Counted from the stretch's first letter, positions 21,971-32,884 are shown. The stretch: DNA of 64,000 bases from Nymphaea colorata (GCF_008831285.2 NC_045138.2:7283205-7347204), one strand, 5' to 3'. Notes: generated from the sequence alone by a model not told the origin. A program made the numbers and translations.

Positions 21971-22562
21971 TGATGAAAGTTAATGCAAAAAATAAAAACG
22001 TGCAGCTGTCTTTATGAAGAATGTGAAGGGTCCAACCTTTGGGTTCTCCAATATCTGCATCATGTGCATGACAAGTGCCTCTTCAGTTTGCCTACTTTAA
22101 TTTTTAGTTTTTTGTTTTTAATGCATATGTCAATTATGGCAATAGTGGAATTACCATGAGTAATGTCATTTATTTTTTATTTCTTTTTTGTCATGTATAT
22201 ATATAGCCATTTGGATCAGCCAAATGTGTGTGAGAAAGGCTATGACCAAGAGTCATGTCATTTATTTTTTATTTTTTTTTGTCATGTATATATATAGCCC
22301 TTTGGGTCAGTCAAATGTGCGTGAGAAATGCTTTCAAGTGTGCTCAAAGTTTTCTTGTCGTGTGCTTAAATTTTTGTTGTCTTGTGTCATGCCTTGTGAC
22401 CACTTGTCGTGTGCTTAAATTTTTGTTGTCTTGTGTCATGCCTTGTGACCACTTGCAAAAACAAGTGGTGGATTAGTTGTTATGTTGTTCTTGTGTTATA
22501 TTTTTGTCATTTACAGGAACACAACAAAAGGACGTGCAGACAGGTCATTCCTTAGGCAAATA
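21971..22562 (+). repeat. 3' LTR of copia-2 with two internal tandem duplications
   Basis: 592 bases against 434 in the 5' LTR. A 92-base period repeat starts at 22163 and 22255 (atgtcatttattttttattt...), and a 49-base repeat occupies 22354-22402 and 22403-22451 (cttgtcgtgtgcttaaattt...). The two duplications explain most of the length difference. Confidence 0.85.
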
Positions 22563-24023
22563 GGAAGACCCGCGATAGCGTCTCAAGAATGCAACCAGTG
22601 CAACCCTAGAAGATGTCTTTATTTCGTGATAACAACCCATTTCACCTCCAATACTTGTGCAGTTATACTACAAGCAACTGCAACGAAGCACCAGCGTATT
22701 ACCTTGGTGCGTGTTTAGGAGCAACTGACCAAAATGCCCTTTAATTTAACAAAAAGGCCACTTGTTATCAGGGCAAAAATGACCAAGGTAGCATAAAATA
22801 CTCATGCCTTACTCTTAAAGGATGTATAAACTACACCAAAATCTTCGCCAACATGTCAATATGATGGCAGTATGACGACTTTATGCATTTTCGTTTCCAG
22901 AATTTGGCAATTCAAAGCCCTGATGTACAAATAGATGCTGGTTTAGCAACATGGATCTGCTTCATTTTAGCAGCGTAGTTCTTGTCACCCTTAATGCGAC
23001 ATTGAGTCAAACATAACATTCTTCAACCATTAGTGCAGTAACTCAATAATCCAACAAACAAAAAAACAAAGACAGAATACGATGTAATGCAGTGACATTC
23101 TTCTGTAGTATGCTTCTTCTCCAAACACAGGAGAGGTCGAGACTGGAGGAAAAATGGAAGACCGAGAAATGTCTCCCGCTGGTTCTGGCAAGGTTGAGAG
23201 GTTGGAAGGAAAAGACGCGGCGGGTGTTGAAGCTAAAAAATGCTGTGTATGAAGCTCATTTCTGGTCATGTTTAGAGTTTGTTATGAACGCCTGCACGTG
23301 AGAATCATCTTGCCTGATTTACCGTGATAGAAATGTCTAAAAGAGTATACAAAGTGTACAAATGTATAGAATCTTGTGGGTATATCTATATTTCTCCAAT
23401 TTCTTATCTCTACCTTGATTTGTAACAAATTGTATAGATAAGGCTACAACTCGATGAAAGTTCAGAGCCTTTTTTATCCAACTTTTGCTCTGCTCTGCAT
23501 TCTTGAGAACATACAATGTTTCCACAATTTTTCATGCTCCAGTGAGGTCGACGGAGGCCGTACGGCTCTCTGTCGAGGTTGAGAGAGGGTTTTTCCGTAT
23601 CCATCGCAGTTTCCCTCGACGTCGCAGGTTTTTGTAGGGATAATCCCTATCTCGACCTACATCATAATGGGGAGAGAAAGCTGGATGGTTCCAGCAAGGT
23701 CGAGAGGGGGGAAGTGGAAGACAGGGAGGGCTGTCCCCTCGTCGGGGGTCTCTATTACCGGCAAGGTCGAGAGAGGATTTGTGCCTCTGTATTGTAGTCT
23801 CTAGCATTCGTTCTCGAACCTACACAAACCTGCAATGTCAAGGGAGAGAGGAAATTTCGGCATTGGGAAGAGGAAATTGCGGCATTGGGAAGGGTCCTTC
23901 TTAATATTTTCACTTTTTTCAAGTTTCTTTTTATCCTTACAGAAAGTTTTCTTTTCCTATTAACTGGAGATATTTTTGTCACTATCATATTGGCGCACAA
24001 AAATTTAGTCCACCAGTGTTACG
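22563..24023. other. Unassigned region between copia-2 and the PIF/Harbinger-like element
   Basis: About 1.46 kb with no recognisable gene. Between 23120 and 23780 a motif of the type caaggtcgagag recurs several times (near 23132, 23188, 23568, 23697, 23764) in otherwise different contexts. Frames here are short and low-complexity. It may be remnant LTR or transposon sequence, but I cannot place it. Confidence 0.4.
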
Positions 24024-24026
24024 TTA

Positions 24027-26515
24027 GGGGGGCGTTTGATTGCCCGGTTGAAGTAGCATTTTTTCGAAAAAATGGTACGGGCGGGTGCCCGATTAAAATG
24101 TCATCAAACGGGGTGAAATTCACCCCGTTTAACGCAAAATTGGAGCGGGTGGAATTTCACCCGCTCGACGCCCTCTCCCCCCGCGCTCGACACCCTCCCC
24201 CGCTCGACACCCTTCCCCCTCATTTCCTCCGTCCGCCCGCAGCTCTTCCTCGCTCGACCCTGCCGCCTTCTCAATGTCGCACCAGAGGCTGCTCCCACCG
24301 TCGCCACTCCGCCATCGCCGGTGATCTTTCCCCCTTTCTCTCTTGCTCTCTGATGCCCTCGTCTTCTCTCAAATCAGTGCCCTAATCACCGTCGCTTGCA
24401 GGTTTTGTTGGCTCCCTTTCTCTGTTTCTCCCTTTCTCTCTTGCTCTCTGATGCCCTCCTTTTCTCCCTTTCTCTGACCAGCAGGGAAGACAGGGCAGCA
24501 TCCGCCAACGCCACGGTCGCCGCTCCTCCGATCCGCCGTCGCTGTTGCTTTTGCCCTCGTTTTGTCAACTTCTGGTATTTCTCAAATCCCCTTTGTTGCG
24601 ATTTTAGCAGAACATAGAAGGCTGCATTCCCTGGTTTCACCTTACATCGCCAGAGTCTTAAATCCCCTTCTGTTTTAGTAGAGCATAGGTTTTCGTTTCA
24701 CCTCCATTGTTCTTTGTTACGACTGATTGAGTTGCTCATGCCCTTATATATTGAAATATCTTTATTAGCTTATTTGTTTTGTATGTTTGGCCCATCCTCT
24801 GTTTACAAAGTGTTTGATGCGTCGCCTGTGGTCTCCAGCCGACTGACTGCCCCGTTGTTTTGAAGTCTTTGATGCAGAAGTGTTGGAACAACTTCCCTTC
24901 CAAAAGACCTCATTTATCTGACTTGCTCACTGTTCTTAGATCTGCTACTTCACTTCCTATTAGATGAATAGGTTCTGTTGACAATTCTGAAAAAGCAGAG
25001 GCAGAGCTTATACACTTGTCATTTTAATGGTTGAGGCAACAGTAAGGTCATCAAACAACTGTGCCATCTCCAACAGAATAATCACACAGAGGTTACTTGC
25101 CTAATGGGCTCCAGATGTCAAGCTCAAATTGCTTATCTTCTTCCTTGAGAATAGGTTTAGGAGGCATATGTGAAGGAATTAATGAAAGAATATCATTTAT
25201 ATTGTACATGACATGGTCCAATCTGCCACCTGAAGTGATTCAGGCACTAGCATGAATCACACTCAAATTAGTTCATTGACAGCGGCATGAGCAAAATAAA
25301 AAATTCTAGCTTTTATGATATGTTGCGTCACTAATCATGGTCCAAAATTTTGACAGCGGCATCATAAATAATTCTGTTGATTTTGTGACTCATCCACTGC
25401 TATTGGAACTATGGCAGGGTTCTTTGAAACAAGAAAGGGATGCTGTGGAACAGGAGTTGTGGAGACTGGAATCTTGTGCAATCCAAGGTCTATTGGAACA
25501 TGCTCCAATGCCAGTGGGTATGTATTCTGAGATTCAGTTCACCCAACACAAGCAGCAAACCAGAAGCTAGCTGATGTCCTCTTGCTCCAAGGCATTTCCC
25601 TCATTGGATGAGAAATCTGCGCAGTCCTGTTTCTCTTCAAACAAAATGAGAAAGAAGAGACCTCCCTGTTGCACCAATAGATTCTGCTATAAGAACCCTC
25701 CTTGCTACTGTTGCTGTTTCTTTTTATGAGTGTTACTATATGTGTGTTTGAGTGCTGAAGAAATAAAACTTTTGGCATATTGGTGTAGAGTTTATAGGGT
25801 GTTTCAGTTACCAAATGAAAAATGTAATATTATTTTGTTTTAGATATTCTGGTTTTATATAAATGTTGTTGATTTGGGAAAGAATGTTTGAGAATCGTAT
25901 ATGACTTGTCATTTCTCCTTTCTCTCTTTTGCTTTTTCACATTGAAAGAGGTCAAAAGTTCGAAACTCCATTTGCAACACTTGACACATACTAGGAAAAG
26001 CAGTGACCACAGTTCACTGATGGAAATAAAGGGAAGACCCGATCTTGACATTACGATAAGATATATCAAGGCAACATTTAAAAGAAACAAAAATTCCAAA
26101 TCATTGGTATTTTGTAACAAAAGAAATTCTTGGGTTGAACTTCAATGTCAAAAGAGATAACATGGATAGAGCTGCGATTTAATTTGCTCATGGATGAGAT
26201 GATCCAGGAACATGAGCTTTCATCGATCTTGGAGTTCATCAATTGAAGGCCGCAATGTTGTCATACAACTTATTTCATTTCTGAAAAAAGTTCCCTAAAA
26301 TTTTCTATCATGTGCATCAAACATGGTTAAATTTACCAGGTTAAATTCTTCATTGTGCATCAAACAGAGTTAAAATTAACAGGTTAAATTCTTCCAGTGC
26401 ATCAAACATGACCTCAAATCGAAAGAAGGTTAAATTTCATCCTGTTTTTTTTTCCAGAAAAATTTTTTAGAAAAATTTACCACGTTAAATTCTTCCTTAT
26501 GCATCAAACGCCCCC
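24027..26515. mobile_element. PIF/Harbinger-like non-autonomous element, 2.5 kb, TTA target duplication
   Basis: Left end GGGGGGCGTTTGATTG at 24027; the right end read inward is GGGGGCGTTTGATGC from 26515. Both are flanked by TTA (24024-24026 and 26516-26518). A 3-bp TTA duplication and G-rich ends are typical of PIF/Harbinger/Tourist elements. No DDE transposase or Myb-like protein is visible. The left quarter is GC-rich and resembles a plant 5' untranslated region, with a direct repeat of ccctttctctcttgctctct (near 24332 and 24432). A 77-codon frame at 25337-25570 is unidentified. The interior may include captured host sequence; that is inference. Confidence 0.7.
26281..26515 (+). repeat. 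Degenerate repeats of the element end inside its right terminus
   Basis: The string GCATCAAAC occurs near 26313, 26355, 26398 and again in the terminal repeat at 26501, each followed or preceded by GTTAAATT and GGTTAAATTCTTC. The units are about 42-45 bases. They look like partial copies of the terminal repeat and its neighbour, arranged in tandem. Confidence 0.7.
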
Positions 26516-26518
26516 TTA

Positions 26519-27400
26519 GCTACACAAACATTTTCAAGACCATGTGAACATGTCGAATAAATAAATCTTCAAATCTAAAATAATCTAGACTTCCATATGT
26601 TTTTAGGTGTGAATGTGCATATATATGTGTGTGCACGCGTAAGAGAGAAATTTCATGCTTCAGCTGTAGAGAGAGATTTCATGCTTCAACTACAAGCATA
26701 TATCAAAATGCTTATGGCATATATCAATCGTGGAGGGACATATCAAGCTTCTAAGATATATCAAATTTTGGAAGAGTGCCCTTTCCGCAAAATTTTTTCG
26801 CTCCGCCATTGATTAAGGCTATGTTTTAGGGTAAGGTCCAATTCCAGCCCCCTCTACTCACGTCCCCTAAAAGCACTATGTTGTTTTTTTTAACACTAAA
26901 ATCCATATAAAAAGGAATGTCCCATGCTTTCTTTTGCTTATAGTGCTGTAGATGTTGGTTGCATTGTTTGGTGGCACATGCATAGCTTTCTTCAAAAAGA
27001 AAAAGAACAAATTAGTTCATGGAAGCCCTATGATTATGAAGGACCGAGATTGAGGTGCGTGCACACATATGTGCAGGCAACGAATGTGCACCAAGAAAAA
27101 GAAAGAAGGAGGCAGTGACATTTTAGAATTTTTTTAAAGCTATGTACATTTTAGTCTCTTTAATATTTTCATAATTCTCGTTTTCTCTTTTTTCAAAACT
27201 TTTTATTGTATTTTAATGAAAGCATTTTATTCATTACACACCCATGTGCATGACAACCAACTTCGTGAAGAACCCAATTAACCGACTGAGTTGTCTGATT
27301 GATGCATTGATGTGACATGTTATATAATATGAAAATGTTTAGTCTTGTATTGACAATCTAATAAATTATTCTTTAGGGTTTATAAGAGATGCAGGTAAGT
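26519..27400. other. Unassigned AT-rich region
   Basis: About 0.9 kb between the PIF/Harbinger-like element and the first dirigent-type repeat. Only short frames occur, none with a recognisable domain. A local repeat (gagagaaatttcatgcttca / gagagatttcatgcttcaac) lies at 26640-26695. Confidence 0.4.
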
Positions 27401-28060
27401 AAAAGAGGAGATCAAGTCTAATACTCGGACTTAGGGTCCGTGCATGTACATGTATGTGCCCTAAAGAGTATATCGTAACATACAAAATATGGAAGTCTAG
27501 TATTTGTATCGTACCAATTTTATGGGATGCCTCGCATGTGGGATTGTGCCGTCTTACCAAACCAAGCACAGATACAAATACTCGAAACTTAGGGATATCG
27601 CATAGATGAAAAGAAAGATAATGAAGAGCTTGGGTTTGCAGCAGTGCTATTACAAATCGAGTCCAATCAGTGGCAAACCGATTCAGTTTGATGGCTGCTT
27701 TGTGGGTGCCGCGTCTCGGATTTTAACTTTTGTTTCAAGTATTTAAAGGTTTTTGTACTTTAATTACTTTTTATGTATTTTCGATCACTTTATTTTTATT
27801 TTCCATACTTTTTAAGGTTTAAATTTTTAAACGATTGACAACCAATTCAGCTGAATCGGTAATAACATTGAACCCAAGAGATGCATGTTGCCTCACGTTT
27901 TGAAGTCTCCAGCTAAAATAAATAAAGGATCAACAGCCATTAAGTCCCAATAATGGCATTTAACTAGAAATGTAAAGATTCGACAATTGAACAGATCAGC
28001 AATCATTTATATCATATATTTATTATCTGCACCACCAAAGTGGCCTAAGCTAGCTCCTTC
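27400..28060 (+). repeat. Upstream part of the dirigent tandem unit, oldest copy
   Basis: Homologous to 28895-29990 and 31145-32235. Shared blocks include ggacttagggtccgtgcatg, a ggatccggctgcc-like site, and gattgacaaccaattcagct followed by gaatcggt. It shows that the repeated unit is gene plus about 1 kb of intergenic DNA, and that at least one unit lies left of copy A in decayed form. Confidence 0.65.
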
Positions 28061-28069
28061 CTATAAATA
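28061..28069 (+). promoter_or_regulatory. TATA box of dirigent copy A
   Basis: CTATAAATA, about 66 bases before the ATG at 28135, at the same place as in copies B and C. Confidence 0.65.
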
Positions 28070-28134
28070 AAGTGCCTGTGGATTTGTTTTCCTCACTCAG
28101 CTCCCCCACATGCTAAGGCTACTGGCTGTCAAGT

Positions 28135-28720
28135 ATGTCTACGACAGCCTTCTTCACGACTAATCCATTTCTTACCCTTCTTCTGCCGTGAGCACATTCA
28201 TACTGAAGTCCCATGCCCAAGGAAGTGAGAAGGTGAGCCATATATATTCACTTTTATTTCCAAGATAGCCTCGATGGGTGGTACTCTATCTGCATGGCCG
28301 CTGCACCGCCATCTTACAAGTCGGCGACCCGGTTCGGTCTGGCTGTCGTTGTCCATTCCTCATTGAAAGAAGGACCGGATCAAGGATAAAAGTTGGTTGG
28401 GAGAGCACAAGGTCTGTACGTCATAACATCAATGGAAGAAGTGGGCATGCTCATTGATTTGACATACCAGTTCTATGAAGGGGAGTATAATGGGAGCAGC
28501 ATCAGTGTGCTTGAGCAGAATGCAGTCCTTAGTCCATTGACGACGATGCCGTTTCTGGGGTGGTCTGGCCTTTTCTGGCTGGCCCACGGTTATGTACAGG
28601 CAAAGAACTACCATTACAACCACACAACTGGGCTTGCAATTGTGGAATATGATGCATTATTAGTGAGATGGTTGGCAGTATGGTGTCATCCCCATGCACA
28701 CAGCAAGTGTATGTGGGGGT
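28135..28720 (+). pseudogene. Dirigent protein, copy A (pseudogene)
   Basis: The ATG at 28135 opens MSTTAFFTTNPF, then a TGA stop interrupts the signal peptide region, where bases are also missing relative to copy C. Downstream the dirigent domain is recognisable: YKSATRFG, a second stop after the DQG codons at about 28387, then KLVGRAQGLYV, EEVGMLIDLTYQFYEG, NGSSISVLEQNAVLSPL, GLAIVEYDALLV. The last residues show loss of about 10 bases against copy C, which removes the normal C-terminal end. Dirigent proteins guide stereoselective coupling of phenoxy radicals in lignan and related pathways, in the cell wall. This copy cannot make one. Confidence 0.85.
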
Positions 28721-29801
28721 GGACCCTATTACAATTATATATATTCACTATGCTCTAACATTGCTAACAATAGTATGAGATAATGATATAGGCATGAGAT
28801 AATGAGTATGAGATAGCGACACTGCCACTCAAAAGTGTATATTAGTCATAACAATCAATATATATGGACTGACACAATCATTTGGTTTCAGCTTACTCGG
28901 ACTTAGTGTCCATACATGAGGATGCATGTGCCTTAAGAGTAGGCTGTAACATTCAAATTTGAAAGTTTGGTCTTTGTATCATTCCAATTTTATCACGTCT
29001 TGCATGAAAGGATCCGGCTGCCTTATCGTATTGTGAAAACATGCAAATGCTCGATCCTTCGATGGGCATTTTGGCTATCTATGAAAAAAGAAATGGATGT
29101 TTTAAGCATTTTAATAAAAATTAAGGTCACCTTTTTCGATTTTCTTTTTTATTATTATAGTAAGGGACTTTTCTTTTTTATAGACTAGGGACTTTATAGT
29201 AATTTCCTGGCAAAACATGCACTATATATGTTCAAACATACAGGCCTGCTTCCCCCAAGTAACGAATCCTCCTTCTAACACATTAATGAGTTCTATTAAT
29301 ATATGTCAGGGGCCCATATTTTTTCATAAGAGAAATAAAAACTTATGAGGCTTACACACTGCACAGTATTTACGAATCATGTTACCACATAGATGGAAAT
29401 AAAGATAACGAAGAGCTTACAATACAGTGGCAAGCCGGTTCAGTTTGATGGCTGATTTGAGGGTGCCACGTATCGGATTTTAATTTTTGTTTCAAGTATT
29501 TTTACATTTTTTGTGCTTTTACTAGCTTCTATGTATTTTCGTTCGCTTTATATTTCTTTTCCAAAATTTTTACTGTTTTTAAAAGATTGACAACCAATTC
29601 AGCTGAATCGGTGATAACATTGAACTCAAGAGATGCTTGGTGCCCCACGTTTTGGAGTCACCATCTAAAATAAATAAAAGTTATGCGTACAGCCATTAAG
29701 TCCCAATAGTGACAATTAATTAGAAATGTAGAGGCTCAATAGTTGAACAGATTAGCAATTATTTATGTAGTATATTTATTATCTGCACCACCATAGTGGC
29801 C
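28721..29801. other. Intergenic part of the dirigent tandem unit (A to B)
   Basis: No gene. 28721-28890 is shared with 38010-38215; 28895-29790 is shared with 31145-32045 and in part with 27420-28030. Only AT-rich frames occur. Confidence 0.6.
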
Positions 29802-29963
29802 GAGGCAGAAATATGATTTTTTTTATAAGGAGGACCCAATTGTAGTTTCAAAATTTTGACAAATTTTTATATCAGATAAATAAATTTGTCTAAAATACAT
29901 GTAAATTTAAAAAAAAAAAAAGAGGGGCGAGGGTCCCTAAGGGCCCCCTCAGCTCCGCCCCTC
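29802..29963. mobile_element. MULE-like MITE in the promoter of dirigent copy B
   Basis: 162 bases flanked by a perfect 9-bp duplication ATAGTGGCC (29793-29801 and 29964-29972). Ends are GAGGCAGAAATATG on the left and GAGGGGCGGAGCTGAGG read inward on the right. Copy A has the empty site (AAAGTGGCC at 28037-28045). A 9-bp target duplication fits Mutator-like elements. Confidence 0.7.
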
Positions 29964-29987
29964 ATAGTGGCCTTAACAAGCTCCTTC

Positions 29988-29995
29988 CTATAAAT
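29988..29995 (+). promoter_or_regulatory. TATA box of dirigent copy B
   Basis: CTATAAAT about 67 bases before the ATG at 30062, only 15 bases beyond the MITE's right target duplication. Confidence 0.6.
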
Positions 29996-30061
29996 GTAAT
30001 GCCTGTGAATGTGTTTTCTTCACTCACCTCCACCATACTCTAAGCCTAGAGGCTGTCAAGT

Positions 30062-30705
30062 ATGTCTGCCACAGCCTTCTTCCAACTACCCAATTCTTAC
30101 TCTTCTTCTTCTCCCTCAACACCATCATACTTGGTGATGCCAATATCCAAAGGGAAGTACTGAAGCCTCCTGCCCAAGGAACTAAGAAGGTGAGCCATCT
30201 TCACTTCTACTTCCATGACAGCCTGGATGGACGGTACTCTATCCGCATTGCCGCCGCACCGCCATCTTACAAGTCGGCCACCCGGTTCGGTCTTGCTGCC
30301 GTTGTCGATCCCCCGTTGACAGAAGGGCTGGCTGATCCAGGATCCAAGTTGCTTGGGAGAGCACAAGGGCTGTACGTCATAACTTCAATGGAAGAAGTGG
30401 GCATGCTCATGGATTTGACATACCAGTTCTTTGAAGGGGAGTATAATGGGAGCAGCATCAGTGTGCTTGAGCAGAATGCAGTCCTTAGTCCATTGAGGAA
30501 GATGCCGGTTCTGGGGTGGTCTGCCCTTTTCTGGCTGGCTCGCGGTTATGTATTGGCTAAGAACTACCATTACAACCTCACAACTGGGCTTGCAATTGTG
30601 GAATATGATGCATTATTAGTGAGATGGTTGGCAGTATGGTGCCGTTGTTGCAAGATCTCATGTCACAACAACAAAACAAGCTATTGGCAATGGCGTTGCC
30701 AATAG
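30062..30705 (+). pseudogene. Dirigent protein, copy B (frameshifted)
   Basis: The ATG at 30062 matches copy C, but a one-base deletion after cttcttc (about 30080) shifts the signal-peptide frame. The dirigent domain is then open from 30190 to 30705: HLHFYFHDSLDGRYSIRI, KLLGRAQGLYV, EEVGMLMDLTYQFFEG, VLEQNAVLSPL, GLAIVEYDALLV, then a foreign tail RWLAVWCRCC because about 10 bases are missing at the C-terminus, as in copy A. An internal ATG start at 30190 would give a protein without signal peptide. The promoter and 5' end resemble copy C, the 3' half resembles copy A. Confidence 0.85.
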
Positions 30706-31145
30706 CCCTAGGGCTGTTGCCAGCCCAAGCCCTTAGAAACGCCAAGACTCGCCCTTGCCCTTTGTAGTGTTGCAAAAACCTTTTCCCTAAGGAGATGGCC
30801 GTTGCCAATAGCCTCATTGGCTACATCCATTTCATTAATGGCCATGGAAAAGGTCGTAGCCAGCACTTACATTGACAACTACTATTGTTGTTGCCAATGA
30901 AACCCTCACCACCTGTGTTACTTGACACAAATTAAAATTTTATCATTATATTTAATGTACACAAAGTTTACAAAATCACAATAGTATCCACAACTTATAC
31001 AAAAGTAAAAACTGAAACTCATTCTTTTGGCATCCTTGACATCATTTTTAAATTGATAGAGTGCAGGTAATTAAAATAGGAGCTCGGTTGCTTGGGTCCA
31101 ATATTTGAGTGGGCAAGTTATTATAGTTGGTACAATTCAAATCCA
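30643..31145. other. Copy-B-specific sequence replacing the normal 3' flank
   Basis: From ccgttgttgcaagatc on, the flank of copy B departs from copy A, and homology resumes near 31150 (gacttagtgtccatacatg). The block contains repeated ttgccaatagcc motifs in both orientations and is probably an inserted small element. No ends could be fixed. Confidence 0.4.
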
Positions 31146-32057
31146 ACACTATGACTTAGTGTCCATACATGTGGATGCATATGCCTTATATGCCTTAAGG
31201 AGAAGGCTGTAACATTCAAATGTAAAAGTTTGGTCTTTGTATCATTCCAATTTTATCAGATGTCTTGCATGTGGGATCCGGCTGCCTTATCGCACCATGA
31301 ACACATGCAAATGCTCGATCCTTCGATGGGTATTTTGGCTATACATGAAAAAAGAATGGATATTTTAAGCATTTTAATAAAAATTAAGGTTATGTTTTGC
31401 GATTTTCTTTTGTATTCTTATAGCAAGGGACTCTTCTTTTCATAGACTAGGGACTTTATAGTAATTGCCCGGCAAAACACGCAGTATATATCGCCAAACA
31501 TACAGGCCTGCTTCCCCCAACTAACGAGTCCTCCTCGAACACATTAATGAGTTCTATTGACATAGGGGCCCATATTTTTCATAAGAGAAATAGAAACTTA
31601 TGAGGCTCTGCACAGTATATATGAATCTTGTTATTTCATATCTCATAGACTAAAATAAAGATAACGAAGAGTTTACAATACAGTGGCAGACCGGTTCAGT
31701 TTAATGGCTGACTTGAGGGTGGCACGTACCAGATTTTAATTTTTGTTTCAAGTATTTTTAAATTTTTTGTACTTTAATTAGTTTCTATGTATTTTCGTTC
31801 GCTTTATATTTATTTTCCAAAATTTCCCGTGTGTTTAAGAGATTGGCAACCAATTCAGCTGAATCGGTGATAACATTGAACTCAAGATATGCTTGTTGCC
31901 TCACGTTTTGGAGTCTCCATCTAAAATAAATAAAAGGTATACGTACAGCCGTTAAGTCCCAATAGTGACATTTAATTAGAAATGTACAGAGTCAATAACT
32001 GAACAGTTTGGCAATTGTTTGTGTTATATATTTGTTATCAGCCCCACCATAGCGGTC

Positions 32058-32216
32058 GGGGCACAGCTAGGAAAATTTTTTTGAGAGAGACCGAATTATA
32101 GTTTCAAAATTTTGACATGCGTTAAAATATAATTTTTTATATAAGATAATTTAAAAAAAATATATGTAAATTTAAAAGAAAATGAGGGTGGGCGAGGGAC
32201 CCTGTGGGCTCCGCCC
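32058..32216. mobile_element. MULE-like MITE in the promoter of dirigent copy C
   Basis: Homologous to the MITE before copy B and at the same position relative to the gene. Left end GGGGCACAGCTAGG; right end read inward is AGGGCGGAGCCCACAGGG. The flanking 9 bases (atagcggtc and tgagtggcc) are decayed versions of the duplication seen at copy B. Confidence 0.65.
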
Positions 32217-32235
32217 TGAGTGGCCTAGCTCCTTC

Positions 32236-32244
32236 CTATAAATA
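32236..32244 (+). promoter_or_regulatory. TATA box of dirigent copy C
   Basis: CTATAAATA, 74 bases before the ATG at 32318; followed by a pyrimidine-rich leader. Confidence 0.7.
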
Positions 32245-32317
32245 AAGTGCCTGTGAATGTGTTTCCTTCACTCACCTCCCCCATACGCTAAGTTGCTAAC
32301 CCCAGTGGCTGTCAAGT

Positions 32318-32884
32318 ATGTCTGCCACAGCCTTCTTCACAACTACCCAATTCTTACTCTTCTTCTTCTCCGTCAGCACCATCATACTTGGTGATGCCAA
32401 CATCCAAGGGGAAGTACTGCTACCTCCTGCCCAAGGTACTGAGAAGGTGAGCCATCTTCACTTTTATTTCCATGATAGCCTGGATGGTCGATACTCTATC
32501 CGCATTGCCGCCGCACCACCATCTTACAAGTCAGCGACCCAGTTCGGTAATGCTAGAGCCGTCGATTTCCCGTTGACAGAAGGGCCTCATCCAGGATCCA
32601 AGTTGGTTGGGAGAGTACAAGGGCTGTATGTCATAGCTTCAAAGGAAGAAGTTGTCTTGCTAATGGATTTGACATACCAGTTCTATGAAGGAAAGTACAA
32701 TGGGAGCAGCATCAGTGTGCTTGGGCGGAATGCAGTGCGTAGTCCATTGAGGGAGATGCCGGTTGTGGGGGGAACTGGCCTTTTCCGGCTAGCCCGCGGC
32801 TACGTACAGGCTAAGACCTACCTTTACAACGTCACAAATGGGTTTGCAATTGTGGAATATGATGCATTTGTGATGCATTATTAA
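32318..32884 (+). CDS. Dirigent protein, copy C (intact)
   Basis: Single exon, 188 aa. Residues 1-26 form a hydrophobic secretion signal (MSATAFFTTTQFLLFFFSVS). The dirigent domain spans about 46-188: HLHFYFHD at 47-53, KLVGRVQGLYV at 95-105, TYQFYEGKYNGSSISVLGRN at 119-138, EMPVVGG at 146-152, LFRLARGYVQAK at 155-166, and the conserved end VEYDAFVMHY. Length and end are those of family members. Dirigent proteins act in the apoplast, steering the coupling of monolignol radicals to optically active lignans or acting in lignin deposition; the substrate here is unknown. The start is fixed by the signal peptide and the TATA box 74 bases upstream. It is the only intact member of the local tandem array. 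Confidence 0.92.
   Translation: MSATAFFTTTQFLLFFFSVSTIILGDANIQGEVLLPPAQGTEKVSHLHFYFHDSLDGRYSIRIAAAPPSYKSATQFGNARAVDFPLTEGPHPGSKLVGRVQGLYVIASKEEVVLLMDLTYQFYEGKYNGSSISVLGRNAVRSPLREMPVVGGTGLFRLARGYVQAKTYLYNVTNGFAIVEYDAFVMHY

Larger units (their letters stand above)
18181..22562 (+). mobile_element. Copia-2: Ty1/copia deletion derivative with both LTRs
   Basis: LTRs at 18181-18614 and 21971-22562 start TGAAGAAAGTTAATGC and TGATGAAAGTTAATGC and end AAACA and AAATA. A primer-binding site follows the 5' LTR at 18616 (TGGTATCAGAG) and a purine tract (aagagggag) precedes the 3' LTR. Gag-pol remnants run between them. The flanking 5 bp (AGCTG left, GGAAG right) do not match, so the target duplication is decayed or the element is recombined. 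Confidence 0.85.

Noticed and set aside
22482-22718. 78-codon frame at the copia-2 right border
   Set aside because: Runs from LTR into flanking DNA without a domain; chance frame.
23885-24385. 166-codon frame across the PIF/Harbinger-like left end
   Set aside because: It crosses the element boundary at 24027 and is Pro/Ser-rich low complexity; not a plausible gene.
25539-26120. Minus-strand 91- and 96-codon frames
   Set aside because: No family pattern; they lie in AT-rich sequence inside the PIF/Harbinger-like element.
30097-30570. Minus-strand frames over dirigent copy B
   Set aside because: Antisense shadows of the dirigent coding sequence.
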